Positions 23,788-31,856 of a DNA stretch of 64,000 nucleotides are shown in pieces (positions within the stretch are counted from its first letter, which is position 1; each line of letters starts with the position of its first letter). Source of the stretch: CAYOSF01 sp964406605 (GTDB taxonomy: Bacteria > Chloroflexota > Dehalococcoidia > DSTF01 > RBG-16-68-14); assembly GCA_964406605.1 (NCBI GenBank), contig CAYOSF010000004.1, positions 186,001 to 250,000 of the forward strand, read 5' to 3'. A program made the translations under genes and the position numbers. The notes beneath the pieces are model-generated. The model was not told the origin of the DNA and made no database searches. It saw nothing but the letters and a program-made list of their open reading frames with translations.

Positions 23788-24018
23788 TCAGGCGACCTTG
23801 CGAGATAGATGTACGACAGGCGCAAACTCCTTCGCATCCTCAGCCTTCGCCAGCGCCTCCTGTATGTCTTCCACTACTCCGGGCTTGAGGAGGGTATCGC
23901 CGCACTGGCCGCACACCTCGGCAGGAACATCGTCCACGACGATGACCTTGCCGTCTCGACGATAGGCCCGCGCAATGAGACGCTCTTCGTACTCCCCTTC
24001 GCAGATCTGGCACTTCAT
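23788..24018 (-). CDS. YgiT-type zinc-finger antitoxin
   Basis: 76 residues. Two CxxC pairs (MKCQICEGEY and AEVCGQCGDTLL) form the zinc finger of the YgiT/MqsA N-terminal domain, followed by a short helical arm (PGVVEDIQEALAKAEDAKEF). There is no full C-terminal HTH, so it is the short YgiT type that pairs with DUF4258 toxins. Its ATG overlaps the toxin stop by 4 bases (toxin first, antitoxin second, as in mqsRA). Confidence 0.88.
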   Translation of the reverse strand: MKCQICEGEYEERLIARAYRRDGKVIVVDDVPAEVCGQCGDTLLKPGVVEDIQEALAKAEDAKEFAPVVHLSRKVA

Positions 24019-24335
24019 GTTCCCGCACCTCTTTCAGTGGGCGTTCGCCAGTAGGGTTGCTTCGGCTCGTACACGGTGACGATGGTCAATGGCAAGCGGC
24101 CCGTGGTGATCACCACATGGATGTTTCGGCCTCTCGGTGTTCGACCAGAGACGAGGCAGCACGGCCCCCTTCTATGATCAGGATAGTCCTCCACAATCGT
24201 GCCTGCCAGCAAAGCCTCGCGAATCTCGGCGACCGTTATCCGCTCCGCGCCCGCCTCTTCGTCAGCATGGCTGGAGAACCGGTAGTCATTCGCTTCGACC
24301 GCCCGGCGGATGTGGGCGATGGTTTCTTGCTGCAG
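24015..24335 (-). CDS. DUF4258-type toxin, start uncertain
   Basis: The frame is open from 24353 to 24015. It encodes AHIRRAVEANDYRFSSHADE, ERITVAEIREALLAGTIVED, then PRGRNIHVVITTGRLPLTIV and TVYEP, a DUF4258 (RelE/MqsR-like RNase) domain. All family-specific sequence before TTG 24212 would be lost if that codon were used. No ATG, GTG or TTG exists further up, and CTG 24335 (after AGGGA) is the best candidate. Translation may instead restart from the upstream 22-codon uvrB fragment, whose stop is 10 bases before this CTG. Confidence 0.7.
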   Translation of the reverse strand: MQQETIAHIRRAVEANDYRFSSHADEEAGAERITVAEIREALLAGTIVEDYPDHRRGPCCLVSGRTPRGRNIHVVITTGRLPLTIVTVYEPKQPYWRTPTERGAGT

Positions 24336-24345
24336 TTGCCGGTCC

Positions 24346-24414
24346 CTATTCTTCTATTCGCTGGCCCTGGTCGCCCGTGGGCTGGAACTCGGAGACGAGC
24401 TTGAAGTCAGGCAT
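24346..24414 (-). pseudogene. 22-codon duplicated uvrB head
   Basis: Starts MPDFKLVSEFQPTGDQ exactly as uvrB, then GQRIEE and TAG. It sits behind what looks like the original uvrB promoter and now acts as a leader reading frame for the toxin-antitoxin genes. Confidence 0.8.
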
Positions 24415-24416
24415 GG
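24367..24416. repeat. 50-base perfect direct repeat, copy 2
   Basis: Pairs with 23726-23775; the two copies flank a 591-base segment holding the DUF4258/YgiT module. Confidence 0.9.
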
Positions 24417-24426
24417 CGGCCCTTCG

Positions 24427-24432
24427 ATCTTA
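24427..24432 (-). promoter_or_regulatory. -10 box of the ancestral uvrB promoter
   Basis: TAAGAT on the minus strand, 12 bases before the duplicated ATG at 24414. It probably now drives head fragment, toxin, antitoxin and uvrB as one unit. Confidence 0.4.
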
Positions 24433-24495
24433 CCACGGCCGGTGTGACAACGAGGTGTCAGGAGAAAGCGGTGGGCGCGGGGACGCAGCTCGCGG

Positions 24496-24852
24496 CTATA
24501 CCCAGAAGGCCTCGACCGGGACGAGGCGCTTCTCCACCGGGTCAGCCGCCAGCAGAAAGGCCTCCAACGTATGTGCGCCTATCGTTGGCAGGTCATCGGG
24601 TTCGGCGAATGCACACAGAATCTCCTCCTGGGCGCCGTCAAGCTCTGCCAGGACCCGACCCACCTGGCGCTCATCAATACGCCCGTCTGCAAGGCGCAGC
24701 CGCACGGTGCGATGAGGCGTGACGCCCAAGCGCTCGAGCACCGGTGACGGGACAGCGGTGAAGGTGGAGCCGGTGTCCACCAAAGCCTCAACGGTCTCCG
24801 ACTCACCGCCGGTGGCCGCCAGGAGAGTGATGGCATGAAAGAAGGTCCCCAT
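24496..24852 (-). CDS. Retropepsin-like aspartic protease domain protein
   Basis: 118 residues. VEALVDTGSTFTAVPSPVLE holds the D-T-G-S active-site motif of clan AA aspartic peptidases, followed by a flap-like RTVRLRLADGRI and a second conserved segment TIGAHTLEAFLLAADP. It would be active as a dimer, as retropepsins are. No signal peptide. Substrate unknown. Located just upstream of the uvrB region on the same strand. Confidence 0.85.
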   Translation of the reverse strand: MGTFFHAITLLAATGGESETVEALVDTGSTFTAVPSPVLERLGVTPHRTVRLRLADGRIDERQVGRVLAELDGAQEEILCAFAEPDDLPTIGAHTLEAFLLAADPVEKRLVPVEAFWV

Positions 24853-25069
24853 GGCCTCCCCATTCTAACACGGAGCGGATGATGCTCGTGCCTTCAAGAT
24901 CGTTCGCGGAACGTTCCGGTACGCCGCGAACTTGACCCGACACCGCTTGCCCCACCGCCGCCCACACCTCTGCCGACATCCCCGTTCGATCGGTTGTCCT
25001 CCTCCTTCTTCCGGCATTCAGAACATGGGAATTTGCCTCAGCCCAACGACGAAGAAGAGCCGGGTAGGC

Positions 25070-25447
25070 CTACACCAGTTCCGCCACGGCCAGAGCGACC
25101 TGCGCCGGCGAGACGGCAGCCGCCGCTACCAGGATGGCGATGGATGCGGGAAGGCGGAACCGCTCGTCGCCGCGGAGAAGAAAGAAGGAGTGGATGCCGA
25201 AGGCGAAGAGGCCGCCTCCGGCGACGACGAGCGCGAAGACGTAGCCCGCCGCCCGGTCGTCCAGCACCAGGGCGAAGCCTGCCAACCCGGCGAGCAGGAG
25301 GAGAAGGTTCAGGAAAAGGTTCAACTGAATGCCGCCGGGCAGCCGGAAGAGCTCCCATTCCTTCCAGTAGGCGGAGTCGATCTGATGGGTGATGAGCAGC
25401 GCGAAGTTGACGGTGTAGAGGACGGTGCTCCAGCTATGCGAGTCCAT
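25070..25447 (-). CDS. Four-TMS integral membrane protein (DUF6713-like)
   Basis: 125 residues with four hydrophobic segments. The first has LITHQIDSAYWKEWELF, where the H(E/Q)xD...EW pattern resembles DUF6713 membrane proteins; the family name is given from memory. No enzymatic motif. Function unknown. Confidence 0.65.
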   Translation of the reverse strand: MDSHSWSTVLYTVNFALLITHQIDSAYWKEWELFRLPGGIQLNLFLNLLLLLAGLAGFALVLDDRAAGYVFALVVAGGGLFAFGIHSFFLLRGDERFRLPASIAILVAAAAVSPAQVALAVAELV

Positions 25448-25584
25448 CTCTCAACTGCTCCCTTTGCGCGGACCGCATCGAGCCCCCCTAGTGCCGCAGG
25501 ATGCCACCGGGAACGCGATCGGATGGGAGCGAGCACCGAGGGCCTTGGCACCCCACCACGGTGGATCGGGTGGGTCTGGCACTC

Positions 25585-26022
25585 CTACGTGGCGCTCTGC
25601 TGCTCGCCCTCGCCCTGACCGTCCCGCTTCTGGCCGCGCTGGACGACCTCGAGCGGCACGGTCGTCTTGGGCTCGCCGTTGACCACGATGGCGATGCTGT
25701 ACTGGCCGGGCGCGGGGAAGGTCACCGTCATGGGAAGGACGTGGTTGATCTTCAGCTCCCGGCCTGACTTCGGGGTAGGGATCTTCATCGTGCCGGTGGC
25801 CGCGCCGAGCCGCTTGCCGTCCGCGTCCAGCGTCAAGATCTCCAGCTTCTTCTCCGTCCCGTATTCCGCGGGCGACACCAGGAAGCGCGTAACCAGCCAC
25901 ATCCGCGGCCACGTCAACGGGAACTTGGACCCGAAGATGCGGTCGAAGGAGCCGAGGATGTTCAGCTTCCCCTCCTTCGAGACATTGGCCGCGTCGGCCA
26001 GCAGCGCGAACGCTACGTCCAC
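25585..26022 (-). CDS. DUF6941-like protein
   Basis: 145 residues. The beginning MDVAFALLADAANVSKEGKL then NILGSFDRIF, and the middle FPAPGQYSIAIVVNGE, match the small beta-sandwich family called DUF6941, common in Chloroflexota and relatives. The last 15 residues are polar and disordered. No known function. Confidence 0.7.
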   Translation of the reverse strand: MDVAFALLADAANVSKEGKLNILGSFDRIFGSKFPLTWPRMWLVTRFLVSPAEYGTEKKLEILTLDADGKRLGAATGTMKIPTPKSGRELKINHVLPMTVTFPAPGQYSIAIVVNGEPKTTVPLEVVQRGQKRDGQGEGEQQSAT

Positions 26023-26064
26023 AGCGCACTCATCCTAGCACGCAGGTGGGGGTACCGGCCCGGC

Positions 26065-26082
26065 GACAGGCTGAAGCCTGTC
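26065..26082. repeat. REP-like hairpin GACAGGCTGAAGCCTGTC
   Basis: A perfect inverted repeat in the spacer after ruvA. One of a family of hairpins in this window; the same core occurs at 52784 and 55591. Confidence 0.65.
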
Positions 26083-26115
26083 CCACACCGGATTGCGGGC
26101 AGGGAAGCCCCAGCA

Positions 26116-26757
26116 CTACCCCAACTCCTGACTGCGGCGGGCGAAGACGGCCCGAATGATGTCCTCCACCTCGTTCATTCCTTCGGCCTCGCTGACCTCC
26201 TTCACCCAGGACGAGGCGTCTGTCTCCCGGTAGCCCAGGCGCACGAGGCCGGCGATGGCGAGCTCCTGCACCTCCGTGAGCGAGGGCGGCCCCTCCTTGG
26301 GCGGCGGCGCGGCGAAACGCTCGTCCTGGAGAAGCGCCTCCTCCACCACCTTGCCCTTGAGGTGCGCCACCATCGTCTTAGCCAGCCGCTCGCCCACGCC
26401 CGGCAGGCTGCGGAGCGAGCGCTCGTCGCCCTGCTCGATCCAGGTGGCGATGGTGGAGACGGAGAAGGACAGCGCCCGCATCGCCTTCATCGGCCCCAGG
26501 TCGGGCACGTCCACCAGCTTCTTGAAGAACTCACGCTCCACCTCACGGGCGAAGCCCACCAGCATCGGCGTCGGCTGGCGCTCCGGCACGTGGTAGTAGA
26601 TCTCAAGCTCCACGTCCTCTCCCAGGGGCTTCTCCTCCAGGGACCGCCAGACGAAGGTGGGGAGGAAGACCTCGTAGCCGATGCCGCCAATCGACAGCTC
26701 GATCGCCTGGCGTGCCTCGTGCTTCTTGGTCAGTGTACCGGCGAGCCGGGAGATCAT
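26116..26757 (-). CDS. ruvA: Holliday junction branch migration protein RuvA
   Basis: 213 residues from MISRLAGTLTKKHEARQAIE. An N-terminal OB fold (LSIGGIGYEVFLPTF) is followed by tandem helix-hairpin-helix motifs (LVDVPDLGPMKAMRAL, LRSLPGVGERLAKTMVAHLK) and a C-terminal domain (GLVRLGYRETDASSWVKEV). It forms the tetramer that holds four-way junctions for RuvB. Its ATG overlaps the ruvC stop (ATGA). No ruvB follows in this operon. Confidence 0.95.
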   Translation of the reverse strand: MISRLAGTLTKKHEARQAIELSIGGIGYEVFLPTFVWRSLEEKPLGEDVELEIYYHVPERQPTPMLVGFAREVEREFFKKLVDVPDLGPMKAMRALSFSVSTIATWIEQGDERSLRSLPGVGERLAKTMVAHLKGKVVEEALLQDERFAAPPPKEGPPSLTEVQELAIAGLVRLGYRETDASSWVKEVSEAEGMNEVEDIIRAVFARRSQELG

Positions 26758-27248
26758 CGCGTCTCCTGCAGCCGTGCTTCCGCGCGCCGCCGCAGGTGGT
26801 GGCACAAGGCCACCGCCAGCGCATCGGCGGCGTCGACCGGCTCCGGCGCCTTCTCCATGCCAAGCTGGATGCGTACCATCTCCTGCACCTGCGCCTTGTC
26901 GCTGCGCCCGTATCCCGCCACGGCCAGCTTCACCTCGGCCGGCGCGTAGGGCTGCACGGGCAGCCCGGCCTCGGCAGCGGCCAGGAGGGCGACGGCCCGC
27001 GCCTCACCGATGGCGAGCGCCGAGCGGGCGTTCCTGGCCACGAACGGGTCCTCCACGGCTACCTCCGCAGGGCGCCAGCGCTCGATGACCGCGCGCAGCT
27101 CGCGAAAGATGTGATGCAGCCGCTCCGCCGCTGGGCGGTCGCCGCGCAGCGCGATGATGCCGCTGTCGATTGACCGCAGGTTACCACCGTTCGCGCCGAC
27201 GATCCCCCAGCCGGTGACGCGCAGCCCGGGGTCGACACCCAACACCGT
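26754..27248 (-). CDS. ruvC: Holliday junction resolvase RuvC
   Basis: About 164 residues, beginning VLGVDPGLRVTGWGIV at GTG 27248; TTG 27245 is the next codon and an AAGGAGG lies too far upstream to decide. Catalytic acids: Asp in GVDPG, Glu in VAVEDPF, and the final DAADALAVALCHH pair. A magnesium endonuclease that cuts junctions held by RuvA. Middle gene of yebC-ruvC-ruvA. Confidence 0.95.
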   Translation of the reverse strand, partial: TVLGVDPGLRVTGWGIVGANGGNLRSIDSGIIALRGDRPAAERLHHIFRELRAVIERWRPAEVAVEDPFVARNARSALAIGEARAVALLAAAEAGLPVQPYAPAEVKLAVAGYGRSDKAQVQEMVRIQLGMEKAPEPVDAADALAVALCHHLRRRAEARLQETR

Positions 27249-27337
27249 GAAGTCCTGCGAGGTTACCGTCAGGCGCCTCCTTGCAAGCGTTTTTCGGCCA
27301 GCGGCCCCGTGCGAGGCAGGCTGCGGCCCGACGGGCT

Positions 27338-28084
27338 CTAGGCGTAGGCCGCCAACGCCTCGTCAGGGAAGTCCGCGTTGCACGAGACCCGCTGCACGTC
27401 GTCCAGCTCATCGAGCTTGTCCAGGAGCCGCAGGACCTGCTCGGCCTTGCGGGCGTCGAGGGGCACGGTGCTCTTGGGCACCTTGGCCACCTCGGCCGAG
27501 GCGACAGTGGCCTCCGCCTCCTCCAGCTCGCGGCGGACCGCCTCCAGCATTTCCGGCTTCGTGTAGACCTCTACCGAGCCGCCGTCGACGTTCACGTCTT
27601 CAGCGTTCGTGTCCATGGCGCGCAGAGCCAGTTCCTCCGGGTCCGCCTCGCTGGTATCCAGGGCGATGAAGCCGCGAGTCTCGAACTGCCAGGCCACGCT
27701 GCCGGCCTCCCCCAAGTTGCCGCCCGCCTTCGAGAAGACGTTGCGGATGTCCGACACGGTCCTGTTTCGGTTATCGGTCAGCGCTTCGACCAGGATGGCC
27801 GTGCCGCCGGGCCCGTAGCCTTCGTACGTCACCTCGACCAGCTCCGCCGCGCCGCCCTCGCCCGTTGCCCTCTTGATCGCCCGCTCGATCGTATCCTTGG
27901 GCATGTTGTTGTCGCGTGCGTTCTGGACCGCGATGCGAAGACGGGGGTTCGCCTCCGGGTCGGGCCCCCCTTGCCGGGCCGCCACGGAGATCTCCCGGCC
28001 CAGCTTGGTGAAGAGCTGGCTACGCTTAGCATCGGTGGCGCCCTTCTGGCGCTTGATCGTCGACCACTTGGAATGTCCGGACAT
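27338..28084 (-). CDS. YebC/TACO1-family protein
   Basis: 248 residues from MSGHSKWSTIKRQKGATDAK. Family signatures: LFTKLGREISVAARQGG, NNMPKDTIERAIKRA, YEGYGPGGTAILVEALTDNR. Known members act as transcription regulators or help ribosomes through proline-rich stretches. Placement before ruvC and ruvA is common in bacteria. Confidence 0.95.
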   Translation of the reverse strand: MSGHSKWSTIKRQKGATDAKRSQLFTKLGREISVAARQGGPDPEANPRLRIAVQNARDNNMPKDTIERAIKRATGEGGAAELVEVTYEGYGPGGTAILVEALTDNRNRTVSDIRNVFSKAGGNLGEAGSVAWQFETRGFIALDTSEADPEELALRAMDTNAEDVNVDGGSVEVYTKPEMLEAVRRELEEAEATVASAEVAKVPKSTVPLDARKAEQVLRLLDKLDELDDVQRVSCNADFPDEALAAYA

Positions 28085-28120
28085 GACTTTCGATGGGCCT
28101 CTCCCAGAATCTTCCGCCCC

Positions 28121-28148
28121 ATTGTAGCATCGCCGGCTGAGGCGACAA
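28121..28148 (-). promoter_or_regulatory. Promoter of yebC-ruvC-ruvA
   Basis: On the minus strand, TTGTCG, a 16-base spacer and TACAAT, 37 bases before the yebC ATG. Confidence 0.6.
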
Positions 28149-28232
28149 GGGCTTGACTTGGACCGACCGGTTGGCGGTAAATGGTGGGAGCAACCCCGCC
28201 GACCGAAGTGCGCGACGAAGGAGGTAGCTTCC

Positions 28233-30395
28233 ATGGCTAGACTCAAGCGTATCTTTCGACTCTCTGGCATCGTGGCTCGAGCTGGCATCGCTCGGAGGGC
28301 GTCACTTTTTACCGTGCTGGTCTCCCTGGCGGCGCTGGTTGCCGCCTCCGCCCTCTTCTTGGGTGGCACGCTGAGCACGCAGGATCGGGCACAGGCGAGC
28401 AACCCAGCGAACGCCGCCAGCATCGCCTGCTCAGAACTCCTCCTGGGAGAGCTCTTGAACCCCGTCGGTACGAGTAACCCGGCCAAGCCCTGGCCCATCG
28501 AGCAGGCGGTTCCGCGGGGGAGGACGTACTTCCCGACGGCCAAGTCCCTCACCTACTCGGAGCTTGACCCAATCACCGACGACACGGATAGCTCCGGCGT
28601 CACGCTCAACCTGAACATACCGGGGATCATCCCCGGCGCGCTGCGCGTATTCGAGGAGTGCGCGTCGGTGACGAAGGTGGAGGCGACCGTGGACGCCAAC
28701 CCCGGCACGGTTGACCCGGCGACGGGCGTGACCCTGAGCATCACCGAGACCGGAAACGAAGGCCCGCCGCTGCCGGTCGGCATGCTGCTGTACTGGAACT
28801 CGACCAATGCCTCGCAGGCCGGTTTCTGGGTGGTCACGGCATCCTCCGTTGGAAGCGTGACCATCGTGGGCACGGACGCGTCCTGCAACGGCGTGCCGAC
28901 TGCCGGCTCGGAGCCGGGCGACCTCCGGGGCTGCGAACCGGCCAACAAGAACGTCGAGGTGTTCGCGTACGCGAACCCGGACGTGAGCAAGGGCGGCCTG
29001 CAGGCCCCGGGGTCAAAGCCGCGCGCCGAGCCAGGAGCTGATGAGAACTGCACCGGGCCGTTCACGCACATCCCGTATGGACCCGACGGCGTCCCCATCA
29101 CGACCTGCGGGACGGGGTATGACTGGATTCACGAGGTGAGCTATAGTGTCACCTGCGCCGTGACCGCGGACCTCGAAAACCCTCCGGCCAGCTTGTGGAC
29201 CCGCGTCGAGATCTACACCAAGGTCAGCGGGTCCGCTTCCCGAAAGGTGCCGACCTACGGCGTCGCGCAGCTCTTCAGCCCCGTTGCGCCGAACTCCTGC
29301 GTCAACACCGCGGAGACGACGCGCTCGACGAACGCGATCGTGGCTTGGGGCTTGGACAGCGCCGTCGTTGAGGGCGACCGCGCCAACTGGGACTCCGACT
29401 ATGACGGGGACGGCTGTCTGGACTGGCAGGAGCTGGACTTCCCGCAGCCGGCCTCGCCGCAGGGTGACGCGGGGCAGTACAAGGGCGGGCGCGACCCCTT
29501 CAACCCGTTTGACTGCGGCCGGAACCTGACAGGCATCTGGAGCATCACGGGAGAGATCGCTCCGGCCGTCCTAGAAGGCGACAACACGATCACTCCCGGC
29601 GCCTACTACCGGTGCCGAGCATACATCGACCACGATAAGGGCACGGACGATTTCACCGTGACCCCGTTCTGCTATCTCGATATCCCCGGCGTGCCGGTCA
29701 ACCCGGAGGCCGGTTCGGAGTCCGGCGACGGCCTGCCCGGTAGCCCCTACCCCATCGGGGAGGCGCCGCCTCCGGAGCCCTACGCCGACGTGGACGATCA
29801 GCACAACACCCTCACGGGGCACTATGACGCAGGGGCGGACACCATATCGCTGTCCGGCTGTTTCGTGGACCGCGACGGGTACGGCCCGGGCGGGCACACG
29901 TACATCAACGCCAGCGCGGTGGACGTCCTGAGCGGACACGGGACGGCGGTGATCTACGCCGGCCAGACGCTGGAGAACTGCCTCGGTGGCAACCCGCAGG
30001 GCGCGTCTGCTGAGATCAACATCCAGATCGGCATCCTGGCCGGCAAGGAGGGAGGCAAGGTGCTGGTGGACGCCTACGACTACGACCTGGACAACTGCCC
30101 GGACAAGAACGAGCTCTCGAACGATCAGAGCCACGGCGGCCTACGCGACCCGTTCAACCCGTGGGACTACTTCAACCCCACGCATGACGGACTGAACCGA
30201 GTGGATGACATCCTGAAGGTGGTGGGCCAGTACTTCTGTGACCAGGGGACCTGCGGGACCTACACGACGGACACCGACCGCACGGCGGTCATCGGCGCCA
30301 ACCCGTGGAACCTGAACAAGCCCAACGGCCAGCAGCGCGTGGACGACATCCTGGCGGCCGTGAAGTCCTACTTCCACGACTGCTCGATCCCATAG
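28233..30395 (+). CDS. Large secreted protein with dockerin-like C-terminal module
   Basis: 720 residues after AAGGAGG. A long Arg-rich lead precedes the export signal (LFTVLVSLAALVAASALFLG). The body has no recognised domain but many cysteines, and acidic loops such as NWDSDYDGDGCLDWQELDF. The last ~110 residues repeat the module seen at 6431: DYDLDNCPDKNELS, NPWDYFNPTHDGLNRVDD, ILKVVGQYF, WNLNKPNGQQRVDDILAAVK, SYFHDC. The paired acidic loops suggest calcium-bound dockerin-like docking (inference). Extracellular; function unknown. Confidence 0.75.
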   Translation: MARLKRIFRLSGIVARAGIARRASLFTVLVSLAALVAASALFLGGTLSTQDRAQASNPANAASIACSELLLGELLNPVGTSNPAKPWPIEQAVPRGRTYFPTAKSLTYSELDPITDDTDSSGVTLNLNIPGIIPGALRVFEECASVTKVEATVDANPGTVDPATGVTLSITETGNEGPPLPVGMLLYWNSTNASQAGFWVVTASSVGSVTIVGTDASCNGVPTAGSEPGDLRGCEPANKNVEVFAYANPDVSKGGLQAPGSKPRAEPGADENCTGPFTHIPYGPDGVPITTCGTGYDWIHEVSYSVTCAVTADLENPPASLWTRVEIYTKVSGSASRKVPTYGVAQLFSPVAPNSCVNTAETTRSTNAIVAWGLDSAVVEGDRANWDSDYDGDGCLDWQELDFPQPASPQGDAGQYKGGRDPFNPFDCGRNLTGIWSITGEIAPAVLEGDNTITPGAYYRCRAYIDHDKGTDDFTVTPFCYLDIPGVPVNPEAGSESGDGLPGSPYPIGEAPPPEPYADVDDQHNTLTGHYDAGADTISLSGCFVDRDGYGPGGHTYINASAVDVLSGHGTAVIYAGQTLENCLGGNPQGASAEINIQIGILAGKEGGKVLVDAYDYDLDNCPDKNELSNDQSHGGLRDPFNPWDYFNPTHDGLNRVDDILKVVGQYFCDQGTCGTYTTDTDRTAVIGANPWNLNKPNGQQRVDDILAAVKSYFHDCSIP

Positions 30396-30432
30396 CGTGT
30401 GCGGCAACGGCCGCGTCCAACGCTTAGAGTCC

Positions 30433-30460
30433 GAAGGCCCCCGACATGTCGGGGGCCTTC
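30433..30460. terminator. Perfect 28-base palindrome, terminator-like
   Basis: GAAGGCCCCCGACA pairs perfectly with TGTCGGGGGCCTTC. There is no U-tract, so it may end transcription weakly or act as a REP-type element after the secreted-protein gene. Confidence 0.5.
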
Positions 30461-30555
30461 GCTCTGCCCTAGCGCTCTACGCTCTACGCGTGAGACGGGC
30501 GAACATCTCGTCCGCGCTGGCAGGCATTAGCGCAGAACGAGTTTGGCACAAAGTG

Positions 30556-30586
30556 TAGTGCAATTCGGCCTGTGGCCCTGTATCCT
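30556..30586 (+). promoter_or_regulatory. Promoter with conserved TAGTGCAATTCGG box
   Basis: TAGTGCAATTCGG, 12 bases, then TATCCT (-10). The -35 position reads GTGCAA with a 17-base spacer. The same box and spacing occur at 31816 and at 37294 before an unrelated gene. Confidence 0.5.
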
Positions 30587-30596
30587 TGGTGCTGTC

Positions 30597-31718
30597 ATGA
30601 GCAAGCGGGGTCGGCCGCCGCACCCGGACATTCTCACCCCCCGCGAGTGGGAGGTGCTGGATCTCGTCCGCGACGGCCTGTCTAACGAGGAGATCGCCGG
30701 CCGCCTGGGCATCAGCGTGGACGGCGTGAAGTACCACGTCTCCGAGATCCTGAGCAAGCTTGGGCTGGAGAACCGGCATGATGCCGCCCGCTGGCAGCCC
30801 ACAGAGGAGCGGCCGTGGTGGGCCACGGCCGTCGCGCCGCTGCTCTACCTGCGCCGGATGAGCTTCGGCTGGCTGTCGCCGGCGCTCGCGGGCGGGCTGG
30901 CGGTGATAGTGGCCGCCGGCATCGGGCTGCTCGTGTGGGCACTCCTGGCGACACGGGGAGACGGCGATAATGGGACGGAGCTCGTTTGCGTTGAACGCCA
31001 GGACCAGGCAGTTCCAACCCCTGCAGACGGAATTGACCGCTCCATCGCGCTGTTCCAGGCTGAGGAGCGCATGCAGTGTGGCGTTGTCAGCGTTTGCGTG
31101 GATGGAGCGGGCGGCATCGACGCCTCCGACACGGAGGTGGAACTGGTGCGGCAGGCGCTGGACACCGCGCTGGCCGGGGCAACCCATATTCCTGGCGCCG
31201 ACACCGTCCCGCGACGTGTCGTGGAGGGCTGTCCGCCGCCGCTGGCTCTTACGGGTCAGCCCAAGTCATACAGTGCTGAGGTCCCCATGCGCTGGCTAGG
31301 GCCGACGGAAGTCCCCAGCCCCCATGTCCTGTTCGTCTACTTCGTGGGCTCCGAGATGTATCGGGACGAGTTCCACGACCTCCCAGATTTCGTGTACTTC
31401 ACGGGGGACGCAGAGCGGCGTTGCGACCGAGACATCGGTGGAGATCCGGCCAATCTGCGAGATGGAGATGACTGCTCTCTCCTCACACAAGCGCTCTACC
31501 TGCCGCCGTCACCCGATCTGGATGCACTGATCTTCACGCTCCAAGTCGCGCTGCCTTTGGTGCCCCCGGGGCAGATACCGACTCCCGACTGGCACGCCTG
31601 CGAACTAGGCACCCCGGAGCCCTGGTGCGATCAATACCATTTCTGCTCTTCCGCCGATTTGGAGGCCACGGGTTGCGACGAGTTCTGGGAGGACATCGGA
31701 ATGGAGCCGCCCCAGTAG
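30597..31718 (+). CDS. Membrane-anchored LuxR-type regulator, copy 1
   Basis: 373 residues. N-terminal GerE/LuxR helix-turn-helix (LTPREWEVLDLVRDGLSNEE, IAGRLGISVDGVKYHVSEIL), one membrane segment (LAGGLAVIVAAGIGLLVWAL) and an extracellular domain with about ten cysteines, ending DWHACELGTPEPWC and CDEFWEDIGMEPPQ. This topology, HTH inside and Cys-rich domain outside, suggests a one-component sensor of an external signal. Tandem paralogue of the gene at 31857. Confidence 0.8.
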   Translation: MSKRGRPPHPDILTPREWEVLDLVRDGLSNEEIAGRLGISVDGVKYHVSEILSKLGLENRHDAARWQPTEERPWWATAVAPLLYLRRMSFGWLSPALAGGLAVIVAAGIGLLVWALLATRGDGDNGTELVCVERQDQAVPTPADGIDRSIALFQAEERMQCGVVSVCVDGAGGIDASDTEVELVRQALDTALAGATHIPGADTVPRRVVEGCPPPLALTGQPKSYSAEVPMRWLGPTEVPSPHVLFVYFVGSEMYRDEFHDLPDFVYFTGDAERRCDRDIGGDPANLRDGDDCSLLTQALYLPPSPDLDALIFTLQVALPLVPPGQIPTPDWHACELGTPEPWCDQYHFCSSADLEATGCDEFWEDIGMEPPQ

Positions 31719-31815
31719 GTTCGGCGGGCGGGCGCTCTACCCCCGGCGCGTTAGCCGGGCGAACATCTCGTCCGCGCCGGCAGATCGCGAACGCGCACAC
31801 GTTTGGCACAAAGTG

Positions 31816-31846
31816 TAGTGCAATTCGGCCTGCGGCCCTGTATCCT
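31816..31846 (+). promoter_or_regulatory. Promoter with TAGTGCAATTCGG box, copy 2
   Basis: Same sequence and spacing as 30556-30586; part of the duplicated unit. Confidence 0.5.
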
Positions 31847-31856
31847 TGGTGCTGTC

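Noticed and set aside
22136..23965. 609-codon open frame opposite uvrB
   Set aside because: Antisense of a conserved gene; its composition (Val, Leu, Ala, Asp, His) is a pure codon shadow.
30477..31187. Minus-strand frame ending SADEMFARLTRRA taken as a gene
   Set aside because: Only its last codons derive from surE; the rest is antisense to the LuxR-type gene.
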